Source: Actinomycetota bacterium (GTDB lineage Bacteria; Actinomycetota; Acidimicrobiia; Acidimicrobiales; JAMCPL01). Taken from it: a stretch of DNA of 62,216 bases. The DNA lies in NCBI GenBank assembly GCA_023379675.1, contig JAMCPL010000013.1, positions 1 to 62,216 on the forward strand, read 5' to 3'. The translations under genes were made by a program, and so were the position numbers. This document shows positions 26,218-35,424 of this stretch, in pieces (within the stretch, counting starts at the first letter, position 1; each line of letters opens with the position of its first letter). Below the pieces are notes generated by a model. That model did not search any database, was not told the DNA's origin, and saw only the letters and a list, made by a program, of their open reading frames with translations.

Positions 26218-26643
26218 ATGATGCCTGTCACTGAGTATCAGTTTGCCGTTGCTGTCGCAATGCTTTGCGGGTTCATGGTTGGTTCCTTCCTGAACGTAGT
26301 TATCTACAGGGTTCCGAGGGGCATTTCCGTTGTTAGGCCAAGGTCGTTCTGTCCTGCTTGCAAAGCTCCTATTAGGCCGCTGGACAATATACCTATCTTG
26401 TCCTGGTGCCTGCTTCGCGGCAGATGCCGGAACTGCCATGCACCCATTTCTCCGCGATACCTGGCTGTCGAGGCGTTAACCGGAATTGCGTGGGGCATGG
26501 TTACGGCTTGGCAACTCCAAGGCATCACCTTATCGGTGAGCAAATCTCTTTACGATCATATTCCGCAACTGGCTGCTCTTCTGATTCTTGTATCCGCGCT
26601 GGTGGCTGCCGGAGGGATGATCGTAGATCGTGTTACGAGCTGA
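26218..26643 (+). CDS. Prepilin peptidase N-terminal (methylase-type) domain, truncated
   Basis: The 141-residue product shows the N-terminal domain of type IV prepilin peptidases. It opens with the helix LCGFMVGSFLNVVIYRVPRG, followed by two zinc-type Cys pairs (CPAC and CRNC) around PIRPLDNIPILSWCLLRG and PISPRYLAVEALTG. Full enzymes continue for about 120 residues with two catalytic Asp. Here the protein ends after one more helix (LLILVSALVAAGGMIVDRV) with no such motifs. I chose the ATG at 26218; an ATG at 26128 would add 30 residues. It may be a stand-alone domain partnered elsewhere, or a truncated gene. PilT at 53221 shows the genome has type IV pilus parts. Confidence 0.75.
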   Translation: MMPVTEYQFAVAVAMLCGFMVGSFLNVVIYRVPRGISVVRPRSFCPACKAPIRPLDNIPILSWCLLRGRCRNCHAPISPRYLAVEALTGIAWGMVTAWQLQGITLSVSKSLYDHIPQLAALLILVSALVAAGGMIVDRVTS

Positions 26644-26713
26644 TTTAATGACCAGGTACATGGGTGCACGGCGTGGGTTTCACCATGCACACTTTGAACA
26701 GTGACGTTAACAG

Positions 26714-26787
26714 TGGGCGCTAGAGGACTCGAACCTCCGACCTCAGCCGTGTGAAGGCTGCGCTCTAACCAACTGAGCTAAGCGCCC
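26714..26787 (-). tRNA. tRNA-Val(CAC)
   Basis: The minus strand gives a full cloverleaf of 74 bases. The acceptor stem is GGGCGCT/AGCGCCC with discriminator A, the D-arm is GCTCAGTTGGTTAGAGC, and the anticodon stem CAGCC/GGCTG holds the loop TTCACAC with anticodon CAC. The T-arm is GGAGGTTCGAGTCCTCT. The 3' CCA is not encoded. Confidence 0.95.
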
Positions 26788-27124
26788 TAGCGCCATGTCG
26801 CGAATTCGGAGTATGCAAACAATATCCAAGATTATATTAACACAGCATCTTCAACGCAGGCGAACGCCGTGGCCCGCAGGGTGAGTCTTGGTTGCCGAAT
26901 CAGTCCGAGGCTGCATATCTGGATCACTAGATGCCCGGCAAGGGATCACGGATGCGTGGTTCTAAGGTCAGTGGGATATTTGCTGACACTTCGGGGAACG
27001 GGTAGTTTTCGAGAGACGGTGCTGGACAGCAGCAGGAGGAAGCGTCATGGCAATGGATGGCAACGGATGGCACTGCGGGCATTGGGGCGGGCGGCAGTCT
27101 TGTATCGGGCTGGCAACACGCCGT
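26788..27124. other. Intergenic stretch, nothing recognised
   Basis: About 335 bases lie between tRNA-Val and the stop of the next minus-strand gene. I see no gene, repeat or clear terminator. Confidence 0.5.
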
Positions 27125-28984
27125 TCAGCCGTAGAACTGCCGCCAATTTGACACGGATGGCTGGGTCAGCCCTGCTGGTCCCTGACCGAACAGCTTCAAC
27201 AGGTTGCCGGTCATGATCCTTATGTAGTACCTGGGGCAGTATGGCGTGGAGGGTGGGCACCCGATCAGCGAGGTAATCCAGGCGTTGGTGCCGCTCTGGA
27301 ATACCCCTGCATGGCTGGTGGGCATGGTATAGTATGTCGTATCAGCATATTTGCGGTTGGGATGGAACTCTACGGAAACCGGAGAGTGGGCAAGTATCTG
27401 CAAGCCGGGCGGGTTGCCGGTACGGGAGGGATCGTATGCCTGGAAATCGGTGGAGAGCACGCCCGGGACCTTGGCGCCGTTCACCAGCCCCGTTCCAGCG
27501 AAGAACCACGAAGAGGCATCCGATACCACTAAGGGGAAGCTGGTGTAATTGTTGTATCCTATGTATCTGGCCCCTACCAGGGAACTTGCAGGCTGGCAAG
27601 CAGGAGCTTGGCCCCACCAGTTCTGAGTGACCCTGGAATTGCTTACACAGGAAGCATCCACGGCCATGTTGTAGAGGGGGTCCCTGGAGGGGTTGCGGTA
27701 GTTGACCACCTGCATGTCCGTACCGAGAGGTGACGGCTGGAGGCGTACCTTACGTAGTATCGGGCTTGCGCCGAAGAAGATAAGGTTGACACCCTTGGAT
27801 GCGGCGGCAACAGTGGCTTGGCGCATGTGGAGAGACCATTCCTCATCGTGGCCTGGGGAGATGAGCACTTTGTGGTTGGCAAGCAGGTTGCCGTGTTCCG
27901 CCAAGGTGAGGTCGGTCCAGTAGGTCACATCTAGGCCACGCTGTTCGGCGAAGCGGGTGAGGGGGTATACAAGGCTCAGGTAGCTTGCAGCTCCATTTCC
28001 GTAAGCGTAAGGCCGGTCGAAGGAAACCACCCTGGAACGGCTGGAACACGGGTAATGGCTGGGAGCGCATGGGGTCGCGCCCTGGTAGAGGTCGTAACCA
28101 CCGAACGGGTTGAATACCTGCTGGGTGATCACTCCTGACATGATGACGTAGGCGGCATGGCTGTCGGGGTCCCATATGGTGAGAGGCACGTAGCTCTGCT
28201 GCCCGCCACTGCCGACGAGCTTGAGCAGGTACTGGCCCTGTGGCCAACTCCGCGTCACCTGGAAGCTCAGGGATGGCGGCCAGTTGCACTGTACCATATT
28301 GATTCCAGGCGTGAGCGGGCAGGATGGTTGCACTGCGCCTTGGACAACGTGCGATTTCCACACGAGCCTCCCGCCCTTTCCCTGGTAGTAGCCCATGCGA
28401 AACGCGTCCACATAGAAACTGCTCGCTTGAGTGGATACATAGAGCGTGACGGTCTGACCCAACTTGGCTTGTACGTGATTGGCGTAGCCCATTATCCCGT
28501 TGGGTGTCTGATTGCCGGTGATGTTCCAGGCTGTCGTCCCGGGCAGCCTGTTCTGCTGGATCACCCAGTTTGACTCGACCCCGTTCTGGCCCGTGAAGGT
28601 GGCGTTCTGGTCATCTCCGCTACTCGATTGCGATGGCTTGTCGTTGCGTGTACTGCCTCCCTTGCGCCCGGCTCTGCCACCACCAGAACGGTTGGCGAGC
28701 TGGGAAGCGCGAGAAGTCCTGGAGGTATGCGAGGGCAACGGCAGGAACTCGAGAGCGCCCGCAGCCAGTAGGATCGCGGCCAGGATCACCGGCACGATGA
28801 TGAATATGGCTGGCCTGTGCCTTACGGTGCGTGCATATGTGTTGGATTCCAGACCGCTTGCTGCACCATTTACCGGCTTGCCGTTGGCGCTCGGGTTGGC
28901 GAGGTGCCTGGGTCCGCTCCTGTCCTCTCTGTCCACTTTCCTCTGTCTTTCCTGTCCCGCTACCTGGGTTCGCTCCTGTCCCAC
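27125..28984 (-). CDS. Membrane-anchored DMFase-beta-like protein
   Basis: The 619-residue protein has a cytoplasmic charged head (GQERTQ and RQRKVDRED repeats), one membrane helix at residues about 59-82, a Ser/Gly/Arg-rich spacer and a large outer domain. That domain (about 135-600) shows NPFGGYDLYQG, RPYAYGNGAASYLSLVYPLT, RGLDVTYWTDLTL and SPGHDEEWS. These recall the C-terminal domain of the N,N-dimethylformamidase beta-subunit family, which is common in actinobacteria and mostly uncharacterised. A Cys pair pattern (CPPSTPYCP) near the end may form a disulfide. The start is uncertain: the frame opens with GTG at 28984, and a GTG about 15 codons later follows an AGAGGA site. Confidence 0.75.
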   Translation of the reverse strand: MGQERTQVAGQERQRKVDREDRSGPRHLANPSANGKPVNGAASGLESNTYARTVRHRPAIFIIVPVILAAILLAAGALEFLPLPSHTSRTSRASQLANRSGGGRAGRKGGSTRNDKPSQSSSGDDQNATFTGQNGVESNWVIQQNRLPGTTAWNITGNQTPNGIMGYANHVQAKLGQTVTLYVSTQASSFYVDAFRMGYYQGKGGRLVWKSHVVQGAVQPSCPLTPGINMVQCNWPPSLSFQVTRSWPQGQYLLKLVGSGGQQSYVPLTIWDPDSHAAYVIMSGVITQQVFNPFGGYDLYQGATPCAPSHYPCSSRSRVVSFDRPYAYGNGAASYLSLVYPLTRFAEQRGLDVTYWTDLTLAEHGNLLANHKVLISPGHDEEWSLHMRQATVAAASKGVNLIFFGASPILRKVRLQPSPLGTDMQVVNYRNPSRDPLYNMAVDASCVSNSRVTQNWWGQAPACQPASSLVGARYIGYNNYTSFPLVVSDASSWFFAGTGLVNGAKVPGVLSTDFQAYDPSRTGNPPGLQILAHSPVSVEFHPNRKYADTTYYTMPTSHAGVFQSGTNAWITSLIGCPPSTPYCPRYYIRIMTGNLLKLFGQGPAGLTQPSVSNWRQFYG

Positions 28985-29254
28985 CGAGTCTATCGCTTCA
29001 CCGATGCAGTACTAGGTCGTCTTTCTCGCCTCCTACCTTAGCCTCCCCACCGTCTCCCTCCCTGTCCTTCCTGCCCGCAACGAAGGCACAATGGCTGCCA
29101 TTGCCTGGGAACGCTTGGCAGGTGTTTGCCGGTGCCTGCTCAAGACCTGCGACGGAGTTGCCGGAGCGGCGTTTATCGCTGGGTGTTCTACAGTACTTTT
29201 ATTTTGCTGGAGGTCGCTGGACAGTCGTTATTCGTGCCAGGCACCTGTCACTGT

Positions 29255-29260
29255 TAAGAT
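29255..29260 (+). promoter_or_regulatory. TAAGAT -10 box before a probable leaderless nagB
   Basis: TAAGAT ends 8 bases before the ATG at 29269, and no Shine-Dalgarno site lies between. The spacing fits transcription beginning at or just before the start codon. Confidence 0.45.
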
Positions 29261-29268
29261 AGTGATTG

Positions 29269-30123
29269 ATGAGAAGGTTCACTTTCGATAGGCTGAGCGT
29301 GATCGAGCTGTCGAAGCCAGGCGAGCTGGCGGAGAAGGCCGCACTGGCTGTGGATCAGGAACTGGCCAAGGCCGTCAAGATGCGCGGAGAGGCAAATGCT
29401 GTATTCGCTACTGGTGATACGCAGGTTGCCGTGTTGGATGAGCTGGTGAGAGTTGCCGGCTTGCCATCCTCTGTGGATTGGTCCAAGGTTCGGATATTTC
29501 ATCTCGATGAGTTGCTGGGGATAGGCATCGAGCATCCTGCGAGCTTCGCTCGATTTATAAAGGAAAAGCTTGTGGATCGGCATGCGGTCAGTTCCAGCAA
29601 GGTGTTTTACATGGATGGTACTGCTGATCCCTCGGAGGAGTGCTCGAGATATTCAAACTTGCTCAAGGCTTGTACGCTGGATGTGTGCATCGTCGGGATA
29701 GGCGTCAACTGCCATGCAGCCTTCAACGAACCTGGTTCAATCACTGATGCCGAATATGCTGACTTGCTCGAGCAAAACCGCACAGAGAGAGCTAGTCTAG
29801 TTAAGGTGGTGCGTCTTGAAGATGATACCAGGTTGCGCCAGTATCGAACGGGAGGCTTCGAAGACTTTGACAGCGTGCCACGGCAGGCGATTACGCTCAG
29901 TATGCCCGCCATACTGGGAGCTAGGCGTGTCATTGCCGTTTGCAGTGGGGCGCGTAAGGCAAGCGTGGTGCAGCAAATGCTGGAGGGGGAGGTATCTCCC
30001 TTATGTCCCGCCTCATTGCTGCGGCTGCACAGCAATGCGAACCTCCTGCTGGATGGGGATGCAGCGTCTCTTCTTCCCCATAAGCCTCAATCCATCCGCC
30101 GGGCCGGTCTGAGCGCAGGTTAG
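29269..30123 (+). CDS. nagB: Glucosamine-6-phosphate deaminase family protein
   Basis: The 284-residue protein would convert glucosamine-6-phosphate to fructose-6-phosphate and ammonia. Family motifs are ATGDTQ (usual TGxTP, near 45), IFHLDELLGI (near 78), and GIGVNCHAAFNEPGS (usual GxGxxGHIAFNEP, near 145), where Cys replaces a Gly. The final motif VCSGARKASVVQQMLEGEVS (near 230) is typical. No nagA or transporter is adjacent. Small motif changes leave room for another sugar-phosphate isomerase activity. Confidence 0.88.
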   Translation: MRRFTFDRLSVIELSKPGELAEKAALAVDQELAKAVKMRGEANAVFATGDTQVAVLDELVRVAGLPSSVDWSKVRIFHLDELLGIGIEHPASFARFIKEKLVDRHAVSSSKVFYMDGTADPSEECSRYSNLLKACTLDVCIVGIGVNCHAAFNEPGSITDAEYADLLEQNRTERASLVKVVRLEDDTRLRQYRTGGFEDFDSVPRQAITLSMPAILGARRVIAVCSGARKASVVQQMLEGEVSPLCPASLLRLHSNANLLLDGDAASLLPHKPQSIRRAGLSAG

Positions 30124-30252
30124 CATCCCTGGCTTGCCAACCACATTTACTTTACTCGGCGGAGCAAATCCCCATCAGCTGGCGGATTGTCTATAGTAGC
30201 TGTTGCATCATGACCACGTACTGGCAATCCATCCGGATAGACTAGACGAGCA

Positions 30253-31581
30253 ATGCACTCGCGTAATATGCGAAATACATCAGACGCACCCGGAAGTGGT
30301 ACCCTGTCCGAGGAGATCATGAGAAAACGCCATTTGAAAAGGCGGCGTCGCAGGGGTGTAAGGATTTTCAGGACGTTGCTGATCCTGATCCTGGCCGGGA
30401 TGGTAGCGGTACTGGCCACGGGGCCATCTGGGGATGTCCGCTCTATCAAGCGGTTTTTTGCCACGGCAATGGACAGGACAGGTACCACCAAGCCAGGCAC
30501 CACCTCACCGGATGTCACTTCACCCTCCACTTCCACCAAGTTGCCTGCCACGACTGCAACGCATCCTGCGAGTACCGCTCCTGATGCCGTGGGGGTGCGC
30601 CAGTTCACATTTGTAGACCACAGTCGGCTGATCTACCCTCCGCATACTGCTACGGGCCAGCCGGAACCGCGTACCCTGGTCACCTACTTATACTATCCCG
30701 CAATAAGCCCTGCAGCGAAGGGAACATCCAGCAGGGCTTCACCCGGCGGCTCGGGAGCGGCGCAGGCCAACGGCACCTCGGCCTCCGGCAGCGCAGGCAG
30801 CACGCCAGCCAGCCAATCCAGTGGTGAGAACAGGGATACGGCACAGTATGGCCCCTCCCAGATCAACGACTACCCTCGTGCATACGGGAACAGGCCGCTA
30901 CCGCTCATTATCTTTGCACATGGATATGAAGTGTGGCCGTGGCGCTACCAGCCGCTCCTCTATTCCTGGGTGAACGCCGGTTTTGTAGTGGCCGCGCCGG
31001 TCTTCCCCCTTACCAACCCGGATGCTCCAGGTGGCCCGTATGAGGATGACATCGTCAACCAGCCCCAAGACGTGAATTTCGTGCTCTCCCAGTTGCTTAG
31101 CCTGAATACACAATCCGGTGGTCCGATAGCAGGATTGATCGATCCATCCGAAATAGGCGCTGCAGGCCACTCCGACGGTGCTGAAACCATGATGGCAGTC
31201 GGCTATGATACATGCTGCATCAATCATCAGGTCAAGGCAGTCGCCATCCTTTCGGGCGCCAAGCTTTATATAGATGGTGGCAACTACTTTCCCGGTGATA
31301 CCCCTCCGCTCCTGGTGGTGCAGGGAATGGCCGATACGATCAACCTCCCCATACATTCTCAGCATATATACGAGGAGGCACCACCTCCAAAGTACTTTCT
31401 CCAGCTGGCAGGCGCCGGGCACTACGCACCTTATGTGCACAGTGATCCGTTTGAGCAGGTCGTGGCAGAGGTCACTACTGACTTTTTCTTGAAGGAGCTG
31501 GTAGGCAATGCTCAATCTTTCCAGGGACTGTCCAGTCCTGGCGCGTTGCCGTCGTTTGCCGATCTACAGCAGACTCCCTGA
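30253..31581 (+). CDS. Secreted or membrane-anchored alpha/beta hydrolase
   Basis: A basic N-terminus (KRHLKRRRRRG) and one helix (IFRTLLILILAGMVAVLATG) predict export with an uncleaved or cleaved signal anchor. A Thr/Ser/Pro spacer (residues about 75-115) follows. The hydrolase domain carries the oxyanion segment IIFAHGYE (near 220), the nucleophile GHSDGA (near 302), the acid in VQGMADTINLP and the base in GAGHYAPY. This pattern fits dienelactone-hydrolase, lipase or PET-hydrolase-like enzymes. A low-complexity Ser/Gly/Ala loop (near 155-195) interrupts the N-terminal part of the fold. An internal ATG at 30319 is an alternative start with GAGGAG only 3 bases upstream. Confidence 0.82.
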   Translation: MHSRNMRNTSDAPGSGTLSEEIMRKRHLKRRRRRGVRIFRTLLILILAGMVAVLATGPSGDVRSIKRFFATAMDRTGTTKPGTTSPDVTSPSTSTKLPATTATHPASTAPDAVGVRQFTFVDHSRLIYPPHTATGQPEPRTLVTYLYYPAISPAAKGTSSRASPGGSGAAQANGTSASGSAGSTPASQSSGENRDTAQYGPSQINDYPRAYGNRPLPLIIFAHGYEVWPWRYQPLLYSWVNAGFVVAAPVFPLTNPDAPGGPYEDDIVNQPQDVNFVLSQLLSLNTQSGGPIAGLIDPSEIGAAGHSDGAETMMAVGYDTCCINHQVKAVAILSGAKLYIDGGNYFPGDTPPLLVVQGMADTINLPIHSQHIYEEAPPPKYFLQLAGAGHYAPYVHSDPFEQVVAEVTTDFFLKELVGNAQSFQGLSSPGALPSFADLQQTP

Positions 31582-31592
31582 TAGTATTTTGG

Positions 31593-31623
31593 TGCAGTGC
31601 GTGCAGTGCGTGCAGTGCGTGCA
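31593..31623 (+). repeat. 9-base tandem repeat before ccr
   Basis: A gtgcgtgca unit repeats more than three times between the hydrolase stop and the ccr start. It could place a repeat-length-dependent spacer upstream of the ccr operon. Confidence 0.8.
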
Positions 31624-31656
31624 CTGTGGCCGTCCAAGTTCAAGTTTACCGGGACG

Positions 31657-33018
31657 ATGAGTCCCAGAAAGGATGAGATGCAGGAGTTTCTCGAAGCAAT
31701 CGTTGCGGGTGCGAGCGGCAATGACATGGCGGCTATCCCCATGCCGGAATCCTACAGAGCCGCTTACGTATCAAAAGATGAGATGGAGATGTTTGCCGGA
31801 GTGCCCAGTGCAGACAAGGATCCGCGCAAGTCTCTGCATGTGAACGAGGTTGTGGTGCCTGAACTGGCTCCCGACGAGGCATATGTGGCGGTGATGGCTT
31901 CATCCATCAATTTCAATACGGTGTGGACCTCTATTTTCGAACCCATACCCACGTTTGCCTTTCTGGCAAGGCTGGGACGGGAGAGCGCGTATGGAGCAAG
32001 ACACGATCTTCCCTACCATGTGGTCGGTTCGGATGCTTCCGGTGTGGTCATCAGAACCGGTCCGGGCGTCCATAATTTCCGGCCCGGGGATAGGGTGGTC
32101 ATCCATTGCAACTACGTGGACGATCAGGACCCTGTCGCTCACGAGGATTCGATGAAGGCCGCCAATCAGAGAATCTGGGGATTCGAGTCCAACTTCGGAG
32201 GGCTGGCCGACCTCACTGTCGTAAAGGCCAACCAGCTCATGCCTAAGCCAGCCCATCTTAGCTGGGAAGAGGCTGCGGTGAACGCACTGTGCAACTCCAC
32301 CGCTTACCGGATGATCGTTTCGAAGAACGGCGCGGGCATGCTCCAGGATCAGAGCGTACTCGTCTGGGGAGCTACAGGCGGTCTCGGAGCTTATGCGGTA
32401 CAGCATGTGCTCAACGGCGGCGGTGTACCGGTAGGGGTCGTATCCTCCCCGGAGAAGGTGGAGTTGCTACGCAGGATGGGGGTGGATGCCGTCCTTGATA
32501 GAAGGATGCAGGCGTACCGGTTCTGGAAGGACGAGCACACCCAGGATGAATCGGAGTGGAGAAGGTTCGGGAAGGACATCAGAGCGCTGATCGGCGAGGA
32601 CCCTGACATAGTTTTCGAGCACATAGGCCGGCAGACCATGGGCGCATCGGTGTTTGTCGCCAAGCGTGGCGGTACGGTGGTCACCTGCGCCGCTACATCT
32701 GGATACATGATCGAGTACGACAACCGCCACCTGTGGATGAAGCTGAAGACGATCAAGGGGTCGCACTTTGCCAATTACAGGGAGGCGTGGACGGCTAATG
32801 ACCTGCTTGTGAAAGGCAAGGTGGTGCCTGCACTGTCCTGCGTCTATCCACTGGATCAGGTGGGCGAAGCTGCTTATCAGGTGCATCACAACCTGCACGA
32901 AGGCAAGATAGGCGTTCTATGTCTTGCCCCGCGTGAAGGAATGGGTATAGACGACCCAGGGTTTAGGGAGCAGGTGGGAGAGGACAGACTCACGCTGTTC
33001 AGGAGAGAGCGGGCATGA
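31657..33018 (+). CDS. ccr: Crotonyl-CoA carboxylase/reductase
   Basis: CCR reductively carboxylates crotonyl-CoA to ethylmalonyl-CoA with NADPH. The 453-residue length fits. The MDR-type fold shows KDPRKSLHVNEVVVPELAPD, ASSINFNTVWTSIFEP, YHVVGSDASGVVIRTGPGV, RIWGFESNFGGLAD (holding the Phe-Glu pair of the CO2 pocket), the nucleotide motif LVWGATGGLGAYA and SGYMIEYDNRHLWM. The ATG at 31657 is supported by family length only, as no clear ribosome site precedes it. An ATG at 31678 is possible. Its stop overlaps the epimerase start as ATGA. The operon points to the ethylmalonyl-CoA pathway or to supply of ethylmalonyl-CoA. Confidence 0.94.
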   Translation: MSPRKDEMQEFLEAIVAGASGNDMAAIPMPESYRAAYVSKDEMEMFAGVPSADKDPRKSLHVNEVVVPELAPDEAYVAVMASSINFNTVWTSIFEPIPTFAFLARLGRESAYGARHDLPYHVVGSDASGVVIRTGPGVHNFRPGDRVVIHCNYVDDQDPVAHEDSMKAANQRIWGFESNFGGLADLTVVKANQLMPKPAHLSWEEAAVNALCNSTAYRMIVSKNGAGMLQDQSVLVWGATGGLGAYAVQHVLNGGGVPVGVVSSPEKVELLRRMGVDAVLDRRMQAYRFWKDEHTQDESEWRRFGKDIRALIGEDPDIVFEHIGRQTMGASVFVAKRGGTVVTCAATSGYMIEYDNRHLWMKLKTIKGSHFANYREAWTANDLLVKGKVVPALSCVYPLDQVGEAAYQVHHNLHEGKIGVLCLAPREGMGIDDPGFREQVGEDRLTLFRRERA

Positions 33019-33467
33019 GCGACTCAAACACCAGCTCAAACACTGGTGCTGGTGCTAATTCGCTTATCAAGGGTGTGGATCACATAGCGATAGCCGTGGC
33101 TGATCTCGAAGCAGCAATATCGTTCTATGGCAAGATGTGGGGAGCCAAAGTTGTCCACAGGGAGTACATAGAGAAGGACAAGGTGAACGAAGCTCTAATC
33201 GCGGTAGGAGACTCCTACGTGCAACTGCTATCCCCTGCAAGTCCGGAGTCTCCTGTTGCGAAGTACCTGGAACGCCGCGGGGAAGGCATCCATCATGTGG
33301 GATACCGGGTGGATGGCTGTGCTGAGGTGCTGGAGGTCATGAAGGCCGCTGGCGCCAGGCTGATCGACGAGGCGCCCCGTCCCGGTTCCAGGGGAACTAC
33401 TATTGCTTTCGTGCATCCGGCTTCGGCTTTTGGCACGTTGATCGAACTGGTGGAGGAAGGACGGTAG
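33015..33467 (+). CDS. mce: Methylmalonyl-CoA (ethylmalonyl-CoA) epimerase
   Basis: This 150-residue vicinal-oxygen-chelate protein interconverts the 2R and 2S epimers. Metal-binding residues lie in GVDHIAIAVADLEAAI (His, near 21), the EGIHHVGYRV segment (His, near 94) and GTLIELVEEG (Glu, near 143). It starts in an ATGA overlap with ccr and pccB follows directly, so the three are one operon. A polar, Ser/Asn-rich stretch of 16 residues precedes the domain. Confidence 0.94.
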   Translation: MSDSNTSSNTGAGANSLIKGVDHIAIAVADLEAAISFYGKMWGAKVVHREYIEKDKVNEALIAVGDSYVQLLSPASPESPVAKYLERRGEGIHHVGYRVDGCAEVLEVMKAAGARLIDEAPRPGSRGTTIAFVHPASAFGTLIELVEEGR

Positions 33468-35024
33468 ATGGAACATCCCATGCCGGGAAAAGTGGAGACC
33501 TTGAAGGCTCGCAAGGAAGAAGCGCTTCACGCAGGTTCGCCGAAAGCCATCCAGCGCCAGCACGACAAGGGCAAGATGACCGCGCGAGAGCGCGTGGAGT
33601 ACCTCTTGGACGAGGGCTCCTTCCAAGAGCTGGACATGTTGGCCCGGCATCGTGCTCACGGCGTAGGTTTGGATCACGCAAGGCCGTATACCGACGGGGT
33701 GATTACTGGGTTTGGTACGGTGGATGGCAGGCAGGTGTGTGTATTCAGCCAGGACTTTACTGTGTTCGGTGGTGCGCTCGGAGAGGTGTTCGCCGAGAAG
33801 ATACACAAGATAATGGATCTGGCGCTGTCACTAGGTGTCCCCATGATCGGACTCAACGACGGGGCCGGAGCTCGTATCCAGGAGGGGGTGGTCTCCCTGC
33901 ACAGCTACGGTGGCATATTCCATCGTAACGTAGCATCTTCCGGTGTCATCCCCCAGATCAGTGTAATTATGGGTCCGTGTGCAGGTGGTGCAGTGTATTC
34001 CCCTGCAATGACGGATCTTGTCTTCATGGTCGAGTCCACCAGTCACATGTTTATCACGGGACCAGACGTGGTGAAGGCCGTCACTGGTGAGGAAGTTACG
34101 CTCGAGGAACTTGGTGGCGCCATGACCCATGCAACCAAGTCGGGAGTTGCTACATTTGTATCGCCTGACGAGAAGGCGTGTCTGGACGATGTGCGGTACG
34201 TCCTGTCGTTCCTGCCGTCCAACAACCTGGAGGAACCGCCCTACTTCGAGCCGGTGGACAGTCCCGAGCGCCTTACTCCGGAACTGGTGGAGGTAATGCC
34301 ACCTTCCTCCAACTTGCCCTACGACATGAAGAAGGTAATCCATGCGGTTGTAGATGACGGTGATTACGTGGAGTTCCATTCTCATTGGGCACAATCGATC
34401 ACTTGCGGACTTGCTCGATTGGATGGACATGTCATAGGGATCGTAGGGAACCAGCCCTTCGTGCTTGCCGGGGTGCTCGATATCAGCGCATCTGAAAAAG
34501 CCAGCAGATTCGTGCGAATGTGTGATGCTTTTAACATCCCTCTTGTCACATTTGTGGATGTGCCTGGATTCATGCCCGGAACTGATCAGGAATACGGCGG
34601 GATCATACGTCACGGTGCGAAGCTGCTCTATGCTTACTGCGAAGCGACTGTGCCGCGCATACAGGTCGTTACCCGAAAGGCTTACGGTGGCGCGTACGTG
34701 GTCATGAACTCCAAGTCCATAGGGGCTGATCTTGCCTACGCCTGGCCGTCCGCTGAACTGGCGGTGATGGGCCCGGAAGGCGCCGTGGAGATAGTCTACC
34801 GTCGAGAACTCAAAGAGGCGGCGGATCCAGTGCTGAGGCGTGCCGATCTGGTGGACGAGTACAGGGAACGCCATGCCAATCCCTACCTGGCTGCGGAGCG
34901 AGGGATTATCGATGACATCATAGACCCGGCGGATACTCGTAAAGTGCTGGCCGGTGCTCTGAAGGTGTTGCGCACCAAGCGGGAAGAGCTGCCTCGCCGC
35001 AAACACGGGAATGTGCCGCTGTGA
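33468..35024 (+). CDS. pccB: Acyl-CoA (propionyl-CoA) carboxylase beta subunit
   Basis: The carboxyltransferase subunit moves carboxyl from biotin to propionyl- or acetyl-CoA. The 518-residue protein carries KMTARERVEYLLDEGSF, SQDFTVFGGALGEVFAEK, and two oxyanion-hole loops (MGPCAGGAVYSPA near 165 and RKAYGGAYVVMNS near 405). The substrate-choosing Asp region reads VDVPGFMPGTDQE near 365. It begins immediately after the epimerase stop. The biotin carboxylase/alpha subunit is not in this window. The following small gene overlaps its stop as ATGA. Confidence 0.95.
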   Translation: MEHPMPGKVETLKARKEEALHAGSPKAIQRQHDKGKMTARERVEYLLDEGSFQELDMLARHRAHGVGLDHARPYTDGVITGFGTVDGRQVCVFSQDFTVFGGALGEVFAEKIHKIMDLALSLGVPMIGLNDGAGARIQEGVVSLHSYGGIFHRNVASSGVIPQISVIMGPCAGGAVYSPAMTDLVFMVESTSHMFITGPDVVKAVTGEEVTLEELGGAMTHATKSGVATFVSPDEKACLDDVRYVLSFLPSNNLEEPPYFEPVDSPERLTPELVEVMPPSSNLPYDMKKVIHAVVDDGDYVEFHSHWAQSITCGLARLDGHVIGIVGNQPFVLAGVLDISASEKASRFVRMCDAFNIPLVTFVDVPGFMPGTDQEYGGIIRHGAKLLYAYCEATVPRIQVVTRKAYGGAYVVMNSKSIGADLAYAWPSAELAVMGPEGAVEIVYRRELKEAADPVLRRADLVDEYRERHANPYLAAERGIIDDIIDPADTRKVLAGALKVLRTKREELPRRKHGNVPL

Positions 35025-35389
35025 GCAACTTGGGTCTTGTAGGTGTGTCGGGTCCTGCGGGTGATCCTGGCATGGTTGGCGTGTCGGATATGGCTGGCGT
35101 GCATCGCGTACCGGACGGTCCGGTTCCTGCCGGTACGTCTGGTGTAGGCGAATCGCTTGACCCTGAAAGTGCAGTGGTACTGGTAGCGACAGTTGCTATG
35201 GAGGCGTTCGGTGGCGTCAGTGGCAGTGGTGCCGGCGTACAGAGTGACAGTATCGTGCTACCTGGTACTGGTGGTGGCACCGGCAATGGTGGTAATCTTG
35301 ATTTACGGGCGGCTTCCTCGTGGAGGTTCAGCGGCAGGTGGTGGGCAGCGCCGCTTACGTTGCGCCGTAGCCGACCAATTAAGCGGTAA
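35021..35389 (+). CDS. Acyl-CoA carboxylase epsilon-like small subunit
   Basis: The 122-residue product starts in an ATGA overlap with pccB. Actinobacterial acyl-CoA carboxylases have a small epsilon subunit encoded at this place, with a helical part that reads like PEEvAAlvA and a C-terminal Trp/Arg segment. Here ESAVVLVATVAMEAF (near 49) and SSWRFSGRWWAAPLTLRRSRP (split across the end) fit that pattern. The rest is Gly/Val/Pro rich and low in complexity. The assignment rests on position and these two segments. Confidence 0.6.
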   Translation: MSNLGLVGVSGPAGDPGMVGVSDMAGVHRVPDGPVPAGTSGVGESLDPESAVVLVATVAMEAFGGVSGSGAGVQSDSIVLPGTGGGTGNGGNLDLRAASSWRFSGRWWAAPLTLRRSRPIKR

Positions 35390-35424
35390 CTGAGCGGCAG
35401 CATGTACCGGCTGGGTGATGCAAG

